NCBI RefSeq assembly: GCF_021654285.1
Contig: NZ_JAKFZS010000007.1
Coordinates: 62,001-126,000, forward strand
DNA length: 64,000 nt
From: Pseudoalteromonas luteoviolacea
GTDB lineage: Bacteria; Pseudomonadota; Gammaproteobacteria; Enterobacterales; Alteromonadaceae
Reading direction: 5' to 3'
This document shows positions 26,428-36,613 of the stretch, one piece after another. A program made the translations under genes and the position numbers. Every line of letters starts with the position of its first letter. The stretch's first letter is position 1. Below the pieces are notes generated by a model. That model was not told where the DNA came from, did not search any database, and was given only the letters and a program-made list of their open reading frames with translations.

Positions 26428-27213
26428 TTAGAATGTCCAAGCAATGTGCATCTGAGGCACTGATTCATTGGTGTCAGTGCCTAATTTGTTGCGCCAATAC
26501 TGCCACTCGAAGCCTAAATAAAGTTGACCTTCAGACATTTCAAGCGCGTGACCAAGATCCCAGCGAATAATAGGTTGTGCAAGTAGCCAGCCTTTCACAT
26601 CAAAGCCTAATTCATTTTCTCTTTGAGCAATGTATTCAACATGCCCCGTAACTTCAAACTTCTGGTTGCCGATATTAAAAGGGTAACCCCACGCGATATC
26701 TATCATCCAGCTGTTTGATTCTGCTGGTGCGCCGTTTCTAGCAACCCCTTCGTTGTCATCAATGTACGCTGTGAATAAGGTAGATAAGAAACTAAAGCCT
26801 TCGGCATTCCAAGAGACTTTTACGCCGGGTAAGTATTTCATTACTTTTGAGTCACCGGCCATATTAAAGCCTGCAACTAATCCAATGTGTTTTATCGCCC
26901 CATTTTGAAACTCAAGCCCAGCAGTTTTTGATAGGCTGAATGTTGAGTACCATTCTCCATAAAAATCTCTATCTTGATAGTCATCGTCTAAGTCATCGAC
27001 GAGGTAGTCAATGAAGAAAAAATTATCCCCGTATTGATAACCAGAGCTGTGCTGCAATGAATAAACCGTGGTATTGGCCTCATTTTGTGAGAAAGGGTTT
27101 TTGAAATCTCCGTGATTAATATGAAGCTGAGTATTGCTCCAATCTGCAGCATATGCTGAAGATGTGATACAAGTGAGGGCAGTGGACAGTGCCAGAGAGA
27201 GTTTATTGTTCAT
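26428..27213 (-). CDS. Tsx/OmpK-like outer-membrane channel
   Basis: A 261-residue outer-membrane barrel of the nucleoside-specific channel family. Signal peptide MNNKLSLALSTALTCITSSAYAA is followed by the Tsx-type opening (ADWSNTQLHINHGDFKNPF), alternating aromatic beta strands such as NFFFIDYLVDD and DFYGEWYSTFSLSKT, and a C-terminal strand ending in phenylalanine (MHIAWTF). The usual family substrates are nucleosides and related molecules. It lies 87 bases downstream of the NhaC-type transporter gene on the same strand with no strong terminator between, so the two may be one operon under MetJ. Passage of methionine or a methionine-derived nucleoside such as methylthioadenosine would then be an attractive but unproven function. 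Confidence 0.85.
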   Translation of the reverse strand: MNNKLSLALSTALTCITSSAYAADWSNTQLHINHGDFKNPFSQNEANTTVYSLQHSSGYQYGDNFFFIDYLVDDLDDDYQDRDFYGEWYSTFSLSKTAGLEFQNGAIKHIGLVAGFNMAGDSKVMKYLPGVKVSWNAEGFSFLSTLFTAYIDDNEGVARNGAPAESNSWMIDIAWGYPFNIGNQKFEVTGHVEYIAQRENELGFDVKGWLLAQPIIRWDLGHALEMSEGQLYLGFEWQYWRNKLGTDTNESVPQMHIAWTF

Positions 27214-27300
27214 TAATATATCTTCAAAGTTGAGGAACTTTGTAATTATATATTAATTCAGGGGGTTATGTGCACCCGAAAAACAGGTGCACAGATCAAG

Positions 27301-28614
27301 TTAGGCTTTATTACGACGTAAAATAATCACAGCAACTGCAGTGAAAGCCAAAATAAAGCAATAGAATGAAGATGTAGATACATCCCAAGGGCTAATGCTG
27401 AAAGTCGCGCCTAGCAATAACGCTTGTGCGCCATATGGTAATGAACCTTGCATTACACATGCGAAGATATCTAATAAACTTGCTGAACGCTTTGGTGATA
27501 TATCGCTATCGTCTGCTAACTTTTTAGCGACAGGCCCTGCAACGATAATACTTACCGTGTTGTTTGCAATACACATATTACTGGTCATAACCAAGGCAGC
27601 AATACCAAGTTGATCTGCTACTTTACTGTTCAATTTGCTTAGCTTAGATATGATTTTATGAATTTTAGTTGCGATATACTCTAAGCCCCCATTAATACGG
27701 ATAAACTCAGATAGGCCACCAATAAACATCGACAGTAAAAAGATTTCCTGCATGTCAGTGAAGCCTTTATATACGTCTTTAACGAATGCGCCGCCTTCAT
27801 AATCACCGGCAAAGCCGACCGCTGCCGCAAAAATAATACCACTGAAGAGCACTGCGAATACATTCAAGCCCATCACGGCAAGAATAAGAATAAATGCATA
27901 AGGCAGTACCAATAACCAATCGAAATCTTTAGTTTCAACAGCTTGAGGCTCAGGGGTCAAGAATACCAATAGCAGCACAGTGAAGAAGGCTGCAGGTAAA
28001 GCAATTTTTAAATTCTCTTTAAACTTGTCTTTCATTTCACAGCCTTGCGTACGTGTCGCTGCGATTGTGGTATCAGAAATAATAGACAAGTTGTCACCAA
28101 ACATTGCACCAGAGACGATTGTGCCGGCCATTAGGGCAGGGTCAATGCCTGTTTTTATGGATACCGCGTACGCAATCGGGCCTATGGCACCAATAGTACC
28201 CATAGATGTACCCATGGCAGTTGATACAACTGCAGCAATCAAAAATAAGCCAGGTAACAAAAATGCTGGTGGAATTAGTGATAGACCCGCGTTTACAACC
28301 GCATCAACACCACCTGTGGCTCCAGCGACTGCCGAGAAAGAACCAGCAAGCAAGTAGATAAGGCACATGGTGATGATATTACTGTGTCCAGCGCCTTTAA
28401 TAAAAGTTTCAACGCTTTGATTGATTGACGTTTTGTTTAACCAAAAAGCAAGCACAATCGCTGGTAAAATAGCTACCGGTGCAGGTAATTGGTAAAAGGC
28501 ATAGTCAACGCCTTGTGATTGTAGGTATAAACCTGCGCCTAGAAATAGGGCAACAAAGGTAAGTAAAGGTAACAAAGATAACTTTGCACGTGTGTTGTCA
28601 AAAGATGGCTGCAT
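27301..28614 (-). CDS. metT: NhaC-family transporter, probable methionine transporter MetT
   Basis: A 437-residue inner-membrane protein with about 11-12 helices, of the NhaC superfamily: conserved segments AVSTAMGTSMGTIGAIGPIA, SGAMFGDNLSIISDTTIAAT and TSNMCIANNTVSIIVAGPVA. The start ATG at 28614 follows GGGGAG at 28619-28624; the longer reading from a TTG is rejected. Members of this family in MetJ- or S-box-controlled contexts were named MetT, a proposed methionine importer. Here a MetJ-box array stands about 130 bases upstream, which moves the assignment from a generic Na+/H+ antiporter to MetT. The substrate is inferred from regulation, not from the protein. Confidence 0.75.
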   Translation of the reverse strand: MQPSFDNTRAKLSLLPLLTFVALFLGAGLYLQSQGVDYAFYQLPAPVAILPAIVLAFWLNKTSINQSVETFIKGAGHSNIITMCLIYLLAGSFSAVAGATGGVDAVVNAGLSLIPPAFLLPGLFLIAAVVSTAMGTSMGTIGAIGPIAYAVSIKTGIDPALMAGTIVSGAMFGDNLSIISDTTIAATRTQGCEMKDKFKENLKIALPAAFFTVLLLVFLTPEPQAVETKDFDWLLVLPYAFILILAVMGLNVFAVLFSGIIFAAAVGFAGDYEGGAFVKDVYKGFTDMQEIFLLSMFIGGLSEFIRINGGLEYIATKIHKIISKLSKLNSKVADQLGIAALVMTSNMCIANNTVSIIVAGPVAKKLADDSDISPKRSASLLDIFACVMQGSLPYGAQALLLGATFSISPWDVSTSSFYCFILAFTAVAVIILRRNKA

Positions 28615-28736
28615 AGCACTCCCCAAAAAACAGTATCTACTTAAGTTGCAGTGTAAGTAGACATAACCACAGCCAACAGGGCTATTATTAGCTGTATTTA
28701 AACTTCTACGCCCGCAATAATTAAATCGGCGAAGGT

Positions 28737-28760
28737 GGAAGTTTAAATGTTTAGACGTCT
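28737..28760 (-). promoter_or_regulatory. Candidate MetJ operator (three tandem met boxes)
   Basis: AGACGTCT at 28753-28760 is a perfect met box. The two adjoining octamers in the same phase, AAATGTTT (28745-28752) and GGAAGTTT (28737-28744), each match five of eight positions. MetJ binds cooperatively to at least two tandem 8-bp boxes, so this is a credible operator. It is upstream of metT (start 28614); the divergent dapB starts at 28963 and could also be affected. Confidence 0.7.
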
Positions 28761-28962
28761 AAAGTCTATGGTCTTTATTATAATTATTGAATAACTGACT
28801 ATGGCATAGAGATACGCTAAACTCTAGGCCGGTACAAGCATGTGATAATTAGTTGTTTACTCGATTAAGTGCTAGAAGAAAATGCGCATATAGAATGAAG
28901 AGGGTGAATTGATTATCGTCTCCCCATCTGAAGCGTTGATAAAAATTAGGAATGAGAAAGTA

Positions 28963-29763
28963 ATGACAAAAATAGGTGTATTTGGTGCAAACGGCAGAAT
29001 GGGACAGGCACTGATTGAAGCGGTAGAAATTGAAAAAGAGGTTGAACTAGCAGGCGCATTTGTAAGAGAAAGCTCGCAATATTTAAATACGGAAGTTAAG
29101 GCACTACAACCTGTTCACACATCAAAGCTTAAATTTAGCGCTGAAAACAGTGAAGACCTGCAAGCTGATGTACTCATCGACTTTACGTTGCCTGAAGGCA
29201 TGTTGTCTCATTTAAATAAGGCAGTAAGCAAACAAATCCCCATGGTGATTGGTACAACCGGTCTATCTGATCCAGAAATGGCACAGTTACAAGAAGCCAG
29301 CAAGCACATCCCCATTGTATTTGCGCGCAACTTTAGTGTCGGCGTAAACCTGTTATTAAACTTGGTGCAAACGGCAGCGACTAAGCTTGCTGATGAAATG
29401 GACATTGAAATATTTGAAGCCCACCACAGAAATAAGATTGATGCGCCGTCAGGTACGGCATTAGCAATTGGTGAAGCCATTGCAGAGGCGAAAGGGTGGG
29501 ATCATGACACTGTTGCAAGGTATGACCGTAGTAATGTCCATGAAGCGAAAAGTCAAGACGAAATTGGCTATTCAGTCCTCCGAGCAGGTGACATAGTTGG
29601 TGAACATACAGCTTACTTTGCAACCATGGGTGAAAGGCTTGAATTAACCCACAAAGCTGCATCAAGGTTAACGTTTGCATCAGGTGCAGTAAGGGCTGCA
29701 CAGTGGTTGAAAAACAAACCAGCAGGACTTTATGACATGCAAGATGTCCTAGGTTTGAAGTAG
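28963..29763 (+). CDS. dapB: 4-hydroxy-tetrahydrodipicolinate reductase
   Basis: A 266-residue DapB, which reduces the cyclised product of DapA to tetrahydrodipicolinate with NAD(P)H in lysine/diaminopimelate synthesis. The Rossmann motif IGVFGANGRMGQALIEA opens the protein. VIGTTGLSD and the catalytic EIFEAHHRNKIDAPSGTAL segment (catalytic His and Lys of the DapB signature) are intact. I chose ATG 28963 over upstream in-frame TTG 28909 because it gives the standard MTKIGVFGANG start and length. It is followed by its own terminator. Confidence 0.97.
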   Translation: MTKIGVFGANGRMGQALIEAVEIEKEVELAGAFVRESSQYLNTEVKALQPVHTSKLKFSAENSEDLQADVLIDFTLPEGMLSHLNKAVSKQIPMVIGTTGLSDPEMAQLQEASKHIPIVFARNFSVGVNLLLNLVQTAATKLADEMDIEIFEAHHRNKIDAPSGTALAIGEAIAEAKGWDHDTVARYDRSNVHEAKSQDEIGYSVLRAGDIVGEHTAYFATMGERLELTHKAASRLTFASGAVRAAQWLKNKPAGLYDMQDVLGLK

Positions 29764-29787
29764 TTTGTTTATTTTTTTGGCGGTTTC

Positions 29788-29827
29788 ACTTGAAAATGAC
29801 TTTTAAGTGCTTATTTTCAAGTTTTTT
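29788..29827 (+). terminator. Terminator of dapB
   Basis: ACTTGAAAAT (29788-29797) pairs with ATTTTCAAGT (29813-29822), followed by TTTTT, a typical intrinsic terminator 25 bases past the dapB stop. Confidence 0.85.
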
Positions 29828-29918
29828 ACTCTAATCATTAGACGAATCTCAGAAAGTGCTGTAGACTATAACGAATTTGCCAAAATTTAATTACTGCGTG
29901 TTACCAAGCGCTTTGTAG

Positions 29919-29955
29919 ACGGGAAAAAAGCGTGTTTGCTTATCCCGTTTTTTTA
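29919..29955 (+). promoter_or_regulatory. Attenuator-like terminator hairpin in the carAB leader
   Basis: ACGGGA (29919-29924) pairs with TCCCGT (29943-29948), and AAGC/GCTT pairs inside, followed by a run of seven T. It is a full intrinsic terminator by structure, yet it sits 25 bases before the carA start and beyond dapB's own terminator. That suggests premature termination controls carAB, perhaps in response to pyrimidines or arginine. A six-codon reading frame (GTG at 29898, TAG at 29916) ends right at the stem, but its relevance is doubtful. Confidence 0.6.
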
Positions 29956-29972
29956 TATCTATGGAGGTTAAC

Positions 29973-31109
29973 TTGACTAAATCCGCTCTGTTAGTCCTTG
30001 AAGACGGTACGGTGTTTCGCGGTACTGCCATCGGCGCCGACGGTATTTCTGTTGGTGAGGTAGTATTCAATACGTCTATGACAGGATATCAAGAAATCTT
30101 GACCGATCCGTCTTACGCGGAACAAATTGTCACCTTAACTTACCCGCACATCGGAAACACTGGTACAAACAGTGAAGACGAAGAAGCGGACAAAATCTGG
30201 GCTAAAGGCCTTGTGATTCGTGACTTACCATTACTAGCAAGTAATTTCCGTAACGAACAATCGTTAAGTGATTATTTGAAAGAACGTAATATTCTAGGGA
30301 TAGCGGATATCGATACGCGTAAGCTGACGCGTATCCTACGTGATAAGGGAGCTCAAAACGGCTGTATCATCGCTGGTGATGACGTTGACGAGCAAAAGGC
30401 GCTTGAAGCGGCTAAGGCATTCCCTGGCCTAAAAGGAATGGATTTAGCAAAAGTTGTAACAACAGAATCTTCTTTCCCTTGGAATGAAGGCAGCTGGACA
30501 CTGGGCGAAGGCTTTAAAACGCTTGAGCAAGGTGAAGAGCAGTTCCATGTTGTTGCATACGATTTTGGTGTAAAGAAAAATATCTTACGTATGCTAGTTG
30601 ACCGTGGCTGTAAGCTAACGGTTGTTCCTGCAGAAACCTCCGCTGCAGAAGTACTGGCATTAAACCCAGACGGCATCTTCCTTTCAAATGGACCTGGTGA
30701 TCCAGAGCCATGTACTTATGCAATCGATGCTATCAAGTCTTTCCTTGAAACAGACACTCCAATTTTTGGTATTTGTCTTGGTCACCAATTACTGGCATTA
30801 GCATCTGGTGCAAAAACAGTAAAAATGAAGTTTGGTCACCACGGTGGTAACCACCCGGTTAAAGATTTAGACCGTGACGTAGTGATGATCACAGCGCAAA
30901 ACCATGGTTTCGCTGCTGATGAGCAGAGCTTACCTGACAATCTTCGTGCAACGCACAAGTCATTATTCGACGGTACGTTACAGGGTATTCACCGAACTGA
31001 TAAGCCAGCTTTCAGTTTCCAAGGTCACCCTGAAGCAAGCCCAGGTCCACACGACGCAGCGCCGTTGTTTGACCACTTCATTGAATTAATGCAAGCACGC
31101 AAAGCCTAA
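29973..31109 (+). CDS. carA: Carbamoyl-phosphate synthase small subunit (glutaminase)
   Basis: A 378-residue CarA that hydrolyses glutamine and channels ammonia to CarB for carbamoyl phosphate, the precursor of pyrimidines and arginine. The class I amidotransferase triad is visible: Cys in [15 protein letters not shown], and His and Glu in [12 protein letters not shown]. The start is TTG at 29973 ([13 protein letters not shown]), because GGAGG lies directly upstream and E. coli carA also begins with UUG; the in-frame ATG at 29961 contains the ribosome site itself. carB follows after 18 bases. Confidence 0.97.
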   Translation: MTKSALLVLEDGTVFRGTAIGADGISVGEVVFNTSMTGYQEILTDPSYAEQIVTLTYPHIGNTGTNSEDEEADKIWAKGLVIRDLPLLASNFRNEQSLSDYLKERNILGIADIDTRKLTRILRDKGAQNGCIIAGDDVDEQKALEAAKAFPGLKGMDLAKVVTTESSFPWNEGSWTLGEGFKTLEQGEEQFHVVAYDFGVKKNILRMLVDRGCKLTVVPAETSAAEVLALNPDGIFLSNGPGDPEPCTYAIDAIKSFLETDTPIFGICLGHQLLALASGAKTVKMKFGHHGGNHPVKDLDRDVVMITAQNHGFAADEQSLPDNLRATHKSLFDGTLQGIHRTDKPAFSFQGHPEASPGPHDAAPLFDHFIELMQARKA

Positions 31110-31127
31110 TTTATTACTGGAGTAACA

Positions 31128-34100
31128 ATGCCAAAACGTACCGACATAAAAAGCATTCTAATCTTGGGCGCAGGCCCAATTGTTATCGGCCAAGCATGTG
31201 AATTTGACTACTCTGGTGCTCAGGCCTGTAAAGCGCTTAGAGAAGAAGGTTATCGAGTCATTCTTGTAAACTCGAACCCTGCAACGATTATGACTGACCC
31301 AGAAATGGCTGATGCAACGTACATCGAGCCAATTCACTGGGAAGTTGTTGAAAAAATCATCGAAAAAGAAAAGCCAGATGCGGTTCTTCCTACCATGGGT
31401 GGCCAGACTGCACTGAACTGTGCGCTTGATTTAGACAAGCACGGCGTGCTTGCTAAGTACGATGTTGAGCTGATTGGTGCAACTGCGGATGCAATCGACA
31501 AAGCAGAAAACCGTGAGCGTTTCGACATCGCGATGAAAAACATTGGTCTTGAGTGTCCTCGAGCAGAGATCGCACACTCAATGGACGAAGCAAAAGACGT
31601 ATTAACGCGTATTGGCTTCCCATGTATCATCCGTCCTTCTTTCACAATGGGTGGCACCGGTGGTGGTGTTGCTTACAACATGGAAGAGTTCGAAGAAATC
31701 TGTACTCGTGGTTTAGACCTTTCACCGACCAATGAGCTTCTAATTGATGAGAGCTTACTTGGCTGGAAAGAGTATGAGATGGAAGTTGTTCGTGACAAAA
31801 ACGACAACTGTATCATCGTATGTTCTATTGAAAACTTTGATCCAATGGGTGTACATACAGGTGACTCAATCACGGTTGCACCGGCACAAACTCTGACTGA
31901 TAAAGAATATCAGCTAATGCGTAATGCTTCGATGGCGGTATTGCGTGAGATTGGTGTTGAAACAGGTGGTTCAAACGTTCAGTTTGGTGTAAATCCAAAA
32001 GATGGCCGTATGGTTATCATTGAGATGAATCCACGTGTATCTCGTTCATCTGCACTTGCATCGAAAGCGACGGGTTTCCCAATCGCGAAAATCGCAGCAA
32101 AACTGGCTGTAGGCTACACGCTTGATGAGCTTCAAAATGACATCACTGGTGGCGCAACACCAGCATCATTTGAGCCATCAATTGATTACGTTGTGACTAA
32201 GATCCCTCGTTTTAACTTTGAAAAGTTCGCTGGTGCAAATGACCGTCTAACGACTCAGATGAAGTCTGTTGGTGAGGTTATGGCGATTGGACGTAACCAG
32301 CAAGAGTCTCTTCACAAAGCACTTCGTGGTCTAGAAGTGGGCGCGACGGGTTTCAACCCAATCGTTGCACTTGATGACCCTAAAGCAAAAGAGACCATCA
32401 TCCGTGAACTACGTGAGCCAGGTGCAGAGCGTATTTGGTACATTGCAGATGCAATGCGTCACGGTATGAGTGTTGACGATGTATTTGAGCTAACTAAGAT
32501 TGACCGTTGGTACTTAGTTCAGATTGAAGACATCATCAAAGATGAAGCTAAAATTGCAGAAGCAGGTCTTGCCGGTCTTAACAAAGATTTCCTTCGTCGC
32601 CTTAAGCGTAAGGGCTTTGCTGATGCACGCATTGCTGAAATTGCAGGTGTGTCTGAAAAAGAAATCCGTAAGAAGCGTCATCAGTTAGAAATCCTACCTG
32701 TTTACAAGCGTGTTGATACATGTGCTGCAGAGTTCAGCTCAGACACAGCTTACATGTACTCTACATATGACGAAGAGTGTGAAGCAGCACCGTCTGACAA
32801 AGACAAGATCATGGTTATCGGCGGTGGCCCTAACCGTATCGGTCAAGGTATCGAATTCGATTACTGTTGTGTTCATGCGGCGCTTGCAATGCGTGAAGAT
32901 GGCTATGAAACTATCATGGTTAACTGTAACCCTGAGACAGTTTCTACAGATTATGATACGTCTGATCGTCTATTCTTCGAGCCAATTACTCTGGAAGATG
33001 TGCTAGAAATCGTACGTGTTGAGAAGCCAAAAGGCGTTATCGTTCAGTATGGTGGTCAAACACCACTTAAGCTAGCGCGTGACCTTGAAGCGAATGGTGT
33101 GCCGGTAATTGGTACTTCTCCTGACGCAATCGACCGTGCAGAAGACCGTGAGCGTTTCCAGCAACTTGTTGAACGTCTTGACCTTCTTCAGCCTGAGAAC
33201 GCGACAGTTACTTCATTAGAAGAAGCGGTTGCTAAGTCTCAAGAAATCGGTTTCCCATTAGTTGTTCGTCCATCATACGTACTAGGTGGTCGTGCGATGG
33301 AAATCGTATATGACGAAGATGACTTACGTCGTTACATGACTGAAGCGGTATCTGTATCTAACGAAGCACCAGTTCTTCTTGACCGCTTCCTAGATGATGC
33401 AATCGAAGTTGACGTTGATGCTATCTGTGATGGTGAAAACGTGATCATTGGCGGTATCATGGAGCACATCGAGCAGGCGGGTGTTCACTCAGGTGACTCA
33501 GCATGTTCATTACCAGCACACTCTCTATCGCAAGATATTCAAGACGTTATGCGTAAGCAAGTACGTGACATGGCGCTAGAGCTTGGTGTTGTGGGTCTAA
33601 TGAACACTCAGTTTGCTGTGAAAGATGGCAAAGTATACCTAATCGAGGTTAACCCTCGTGCAGCGCGTACAGTACCATTTGTTTCTAAAGCAACAGGTGT
33701 TGCACTTGCGAAAGTAGCTGCACGTTGTATGGTTGGCCAATCTTTAGAAAGCCAAGGCGTAGCAAAAGAAGTAATTCCTCCTTATTACAGCGTGAAAGAA
33801 GTTGTACTTCCTTTTGCTAAGTTCTTAGGTGTTGACCCAATCCGTGGTCCAGAGATGCGTTCAACGGGTGAAGTCATGGGTGTTGGTGAAAACTTCGCCG
33901 AAGCATTCGCAAAAGCTCAATTAGGTGCATCAAACGCTTTACCACGTGGCGGTCGCGCGTTACTATCTGTCCGTAACAGCGACAAGTCACGCGTTGTCGA
34001 GCTTGCTAAAACGATGAAAGCTATCGGTTTTGAGCTTGACGCAACGAACGGTACAGCTAAAGCATTAGAAGAAGCTGGTATTGAAGTTCGCCGTGTGAAC

Positions 34101-34346
34101 AAGGTATTTGAAGGTCGTCCTCATATTCTTGACCGTATCAAGAATGGTGAGTACAGCTACATCGTAAATACCACTGAAGGTCGCCAAGCGATTGAAGATT
34201 CGAAGGTGTTACGTCGTGGTGCACTTCAGCATAAGACTAACTACACCACCACGCTAAATGCAGCGTTTGCAAACTGTACTGCGCATGCCGCAGATGACAG
34301 AAGCTCTGTAAACTCTGTACAAGAATTACACCAGCGATTGAACTAA
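31128..34346 (+). CDS. carB: Carbamoyl-phosphate synthase large subunit
   Basis: A 1072-residue CarB, the full family length. Two homologous ATP-grasp halves are clear: the first begins [20 protein letters not shown], the second [20 protein letters not shown], each followed by the [20 protein letters not shown] element and glycine-rich loops ([28 protein letters not shown]). The C-terminal allosteric MGS-type domain runs from about 935. It makes carboxyphosphate and then carbamoyl phosphate with ammonia delivered from CarA. Codon choice is visibly optimised (many GTT, CGT, GAA), in keeping with high expression. It is the second gene of carAB; a hairpin lies between it and greA. Confidence 0.98.
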   Translation: MPKRTDIKSILILGAGPIVIGQACEFDYSGAQACKALREEGYRVILVNSNPATIMTDPEMADATYIEPIHWEVVEKIIEKEKPDAVLPTMGGQTALNCALDLDKHGVLAKYDVELIGATADAIDKAENRERFDIAMKNIGLECPRAEIAHSMDEAKDVLTRIGFPCIIRPSFTMGGTGGGVAYNMEEFEEICTRGLDLSPTNELLIDESLLGWKEYEMEVVRDKNDNCIIVCSIENFDPMGVHTGDSITVAPAQTLTDKEYQLMRNASMAVLREIGVETGGSNVQFGVNPKDGRMVIIEMNPRVSRSSALASKATGFPIAKIAAKLAVGYTLDELQNDITGGATPASFEPSIDYVVTKIPRFNFEKFAGANDRLTTQMKSVGEVMAIGRNQQESLHKALRGLEVGATGFNPIVALDDPKAKETIIRELREPGAERIWYIADAMRHGMSVDDVFELTKIDRWYLVQIEDIIKDEAKIAEAGLAGLNKDFLRRLKRKGFADARIAEIAGVSEKEIRKKRHQLEILPVYKRVDTCAAEFSSDTAYMYSTYDEECEAAPSDKDKIMVIGGGPNRIGQGIEFDYCCVHAALAMREDGYETIMVNCNPETVSTDYDTSDRLFFEPITLEDVLEIVRVEKPKGVIVQYGGQTPLKLARDLEANGVPVIGTSPDAIDRAEDRERFQQLVERLDLLQPENATVTSLEEAVAKSQEIGFPLVVRPSYVLGGRAMEIVYDEDDLRRYMTEAVSVSNEAPVLLDRFLDDAIEVDVDAICDGENVIIGGIMEHIEQAGVHSGDSACSLPAHSLSQDIQDVMRKQVRDMALELGVVGLMNTQFAVKDGKVYLIEVNPRAARTVPFVSKATGVALAKVAARCMVGQSLESQGVAKEVIPPYYSVKEVVLPFAKFLGVDPIRGPEMRSTGEVMGVGENFAEAFAKAQLGASNALPRGGRALLSVRNSDKSRVVELAKTMKAIGFELDATNGTAKALEEAGIEVRRVNKVFEGRPHILDRIKNGEYSYIVNTTEGRQAIEDSKVLRRGALQHKTNYTTTLNAAFANCTAHAADDRSSVNSVQELHQRLN

Positions 34347-34356
34347 TGGATATAAG

Positions 34357-34375
34357 CCAAGGCCTTTGGCCTTGG
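34357..34375 (+). other. Perfect hairpin between carB and greA
   Basis: CCAAGGCC (34357-34364) and GGCCTTGG (34368-34375) form an eight-base stem with a TTT loop, 11 bases after the carB stop and ending 17 bases before the greA ATG. No U-tract follows. It could stabilise the carAB 3' end, mark a processing site or affect greA translation. Confidence 0.6.
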
Positions 34376-34392
34376 TGGTAAGTGAGAGACTT

Positions 34393-34869
34393 ATGCAATC
34401 AATTCCGATGACTGTACGAGGCGAAGAGTTGCTTCGTGAAGAACTGAACCATCTGAAAAAAGTGGTTCGCCCCCAAATTGTTGCCGATATTGCCGAAGCG
34501 CGTGAACACGGTGACTTAAAAGAAAACGCTGAGTATCATGCTGCGCGTGAACAGCAGGGTTTTTGTGAAGGGCGAATTCAAGAAATCGAAGCTAAATTAT
34601 CGACTTCTCAAGTAATTGACGTCACAAAGATGGCTAATAATGGCAAGGTTATTTTTGGTAGCACAGTAACGATTGTTAATGTAGATACTGATGAAGAAGT
34701 AACTTATAAAATTGTTGGCGACGACGAAGCAGACATTAAAAACAATTTAATTTCTGTAAATTCACCAATTGCTCGTGGCTTAGTCGGCAAAGAGCTAGAT
34801 GATTCAGTTAATATTCAAACTCCAAACGGTACTGTTGAATACGAAATCATCGAAGTTGAATACGTCTAA
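34393..34869 (+). CDS. greA: Transcription elongation factor GreA
   Basis: A 158-residue GreA, exactly the E. coli length, which rescues backtracked RNA polymerase by stimulating transcript cleavage. The N-terminal coiled coil has the tip motif [20 protein letters not shown], whose acidic residues reach the polymerase active site. The C-terminal FKBP-like domain has [21 protein letters not shown] and [14 protein letters not shown] 34393 is used ([18 protein letters not shown]), with GAGAG upstream; the frame is open further back without support. It probably reads partly through from carAB as well as from its own promoter. Confidence 0.97.
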   Translation: MQSIPMTVRGEELLREELNHLKKVVRPQIVADIAEAREHGDLKENAEYHAAREQQGFCEGRIQEIEAKLSTSQVIDVTKMANNGKVIFGSTVTIVNVDTDEEVTYKIVGDDEADIKNNLISVNSPIARGLVGKELDDSVNIQTPNGTVEYEIIEVEYV

Positions 34870-34888
34870 TTAGTCTAACCTAAAGATC

Positions 34889-34921
34889 AAAAGCCCAGTT
34901 CATTGTAACTGGGCTTTTTTA
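34889..34921 (+). terminator. Terminator of greA
   Basis: AAGCCCAGTT (34891-34900) pairs perfectly with AACTGGGCTT (34907-34916), followed by a run of T. Confidence 0.93.
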
Positions 34922-35011
34922 TTTCTTACGCGAATAAATCCCGTTTTTGACCAAGATCATCCTTTCTATGAACACTTCTCGCTAGATAAAGCTGATTGAC
35001 GTACTATCAAT

Positions 35012-35025
35012 CGTGAAATATCACG
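35012..35025 (+). promoter_or_regulatory. Palindromic operator CGTGA-AATA-TCACG, copy 1
   Basis: This 14-base element lies just upstream of the sigma-54 activator gene and touches its ribosome site. An identical copy follows the gene (36484-36497). A TTGACG/TATCAC pair (34996-35001 and 35019-35024, spacing 17) overlaps it, so binding could repress the gene; the promoter reading is weak. Confidence 0.65.
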
Positions 35026-35035
35026 AGGAATGATA

Positions 35036-36475
35036 ATGTCATCTGTTATTAAGCACTTCTTAAATGACCCAAAACTCTTACTCAATGCCGTCGGCGAAGG
35101 TATCTATGGCTTTGACTTATCTGGTAATGCCGTTTTTATCAACCCTGCAGCAGAAAAAATGACAGGGTGGGGAGCTGATGAGTTACTCGGTAAGAAAATT
35201 CATCAGTATCACCATCATAGCCACCCAGATGGTAGCGAATATCCCGCCGATGAGTGTCAAATTTATAAAACCATGTTTGATGGTGAAACGCGTTATGTTA
35301 AAGGAGAGGTTTTTTGGCGTAAAGATGGGAGTTGCTTTCCGGTTGAATACACATCAACACCTGTGTATCGAGATGGTCAAGTGATAGGGGCTGTGGCGAT
35401 ATTTCGCGATATTTCACAACAGGAGGAAACAGAGCAAGCACTTCGTGATGCGCTCAAACAAGTGCAGTCTTTATCAGAGCAATTAAAAGACGAAAATAGC
35501 TATCTGTTGTCTGAAATTAATCAAAATTGGCAAGGTTCTGGTTTGGTGGGCCAAAGCCATGTTTTCAACCGTATGCTTGAGCAAATCAAGTTAGTCAGTA
35601 CAACTGATAGTACAGTGCTTGTTTTAGGTGAAAATGGCACAGGTAAAGAGCTAGTTGCACGAAACCTACACGCTTTAAGTGGTCGATCAAAAATGCCTTT
35701 TGTGCGTGTGAATTGTGCTGCATTTTCGCCAAGTTTGTTAGAGTCAGAATTATTTGGTCATGAAAAAGGTGCGTTTACAGGCGCGCATGATAAGAGAAAA
35801 GGCCGTTTTGAGCTTGCACACAATGGTACCTTGTTTTTAGATGAAATTGGTGAGCTTCCTCAAGAGGCACAAAGCAAGCTACTACGTGTGTTGCAGGAGC
35901 AAGAGTTTGAGCGTGTTGGCGGCACAAAAACCATATCCGTTAATATACGAGTAATTGCAGCGACAAACAGAGATCTGTGGCAAATGGTGGAAGAGGGCGC
36001 GTTTAGGATGGACTTATATTATCGATTAAATGTATTCCCTATTAAAGTGCCTCCGCTTCGTGAAAGAAAAGAGGATTTACCTATGCTGTGTGCCAACATG
36101 ATTAGTAAGCTTAATGTTAGATTGGGTAAGCAAATCAAAGGGATAGCAAAATCATCTTTAATCAAACTAGAATCCTATGATTGGCCTGGAAATATCAGAG
36201 AACTTCAGAATATTTTGGAGCGTGAAGCCATTTTAGCGAGCGGTTACACATTGCATTTGTCACAGCCTTTACACATAGATGAGAATGTTGCCATTAGAGG
36301 TGAAGCTGCAGTTCGTTTGGATGAGGTTCAAAAACGACATATTATTAAAGTGTTAGAGATGAGTGGTTGGAAAATTTCAGGTGCGCAAGGTGCCGCTGAA
36401 AAGCTTGGATTAAATGAAAGTACACTGCGCTCTAAGATGAAAAAGTTGGGGATCTCGAAAAAACGCGATATTTAA
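35036..36475 (+). CDS. PAS-domain sigma-54-dependent transcriptional activator
   Basis: A 479-residue bacterial enhancer-binding protein. An N-terminal PAS domain (about residues 10-125, [20 protein letters not shown] onward) leads to a short coiled linker, then the AAA+ domain with Walker A GENGTGKE, the sigma-54 loop GAFTGA ([11 protein letters not shown]), Walker [13 protein letters not shown] and the arginine region [10 protein letters not shown] Fis-type helix-turn-helix ends the protein ([20 protein letters not shown]). The start is ATG 35036, six bases after GAGGA; ATG 35030 is too close to it. Since identical palindromes flank the gene and a sigma-54 promoter precedes ccoG, it probably activates ccoG and represses itself. 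The PAS signal is unknown. Confidence 0.93.
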   Translation: MSSVIKHFLNDPKLLLNAVGEGIYGFDLSGNAVFINPAAEKMTGWGADELLGKKIHQYHHHSHPDGSEYPADECQIYKTMFDGETRYVKGEVFWRKDGSCFPVEYTSTPVYRDGQVIGAVAIFRDISQQEETEQALRDALKQVQSLSEQLKDENSYLLSEINQNWQGSGLVGQSHVFNRMLEQIKLVSTTDSTVLVLGENGTGKELVARNLHALSGRSKMPFVRVNCAAFSPSLLESELFGHEKGAFTGAHDKRKGRFELAHNGTLFLDEIGELPQEAQSKLLRVLQEQEFERVGGTKTISVNIRVIAATNRDLWQMVEEGAFRMDLYYRLNVFPIKVPPLRERKEDLPMLCANMISKLNVRLGKQIKGIAKSSLIKLESYDWPGNIRELQNILEREAILASGYTLHLSQPLHIDENVAIRGEAAVRLDEVQKRHIIKVLEMSGWKISGAQGAAEKLGLNESTLRSKMKKLGISKKRDI

Positions 36476-36483
36476 AGAGGTTT

Positions 36484-36497
36484 CGTGAAATATCACG
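36484..36497 (+). promoter_or_regulatory. Palindromic operator CGTGA-AATA-TCACG, copy 2 (enhancer for ccoG)
   Basis: Identical to the copy at 35012-35025. Its centre is about 70 bases upstream of the -24 element of the sigma-54 promoter, the usual enhancer distance. Confidence 0.7.
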
Positions 36498-36559
36498 TAC
36501 AAGTAGAATGGGTTTAATTTAAATTCATTAAATATCAGATGTTTAAATATCTTTCAGTT

Positions 36560-36575
36560 TGGTCTGAAAGTTGCA
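36560..36575 (+). promoter_or_regulatory. Sigma-54 promoter for ccoG
   Basis: TGGTCTGAAAGTTGCA has GG at 36561-36562 and GC at 36573-36574 with exactly ten bases between, and a perfect TTGCA -12 box. Expected start of transcription is about 36586, leaving a leader of about 28 bases to the ATG at 36614. Confidence 0.75.
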
Positions 36576-36613
36576 AAACACTCTTTGTGTTCCACTTACC
36601 GTAAGCAAGTAAT

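Noticed and set aside
27301..28614. Plain Na+/H+ antiporter NhaC
   Set aside because: The family also contains MetT, and the MetJ-box array upstream makes methionine transport more likely.
29961..29972. ATG at 29961 as carA start
   Set aside because: This ATG lies in the ribosome-binding sequence; the UUG at 29973 has the correct spacing and matches E. coli usage.
35405..35418. Third copy of the palindrome inside the activator gene
   Set aside because: Only 12 of 14 positions match and it lies in coding sequence for the PAS domain; may be chance, so it is not listed as a site.
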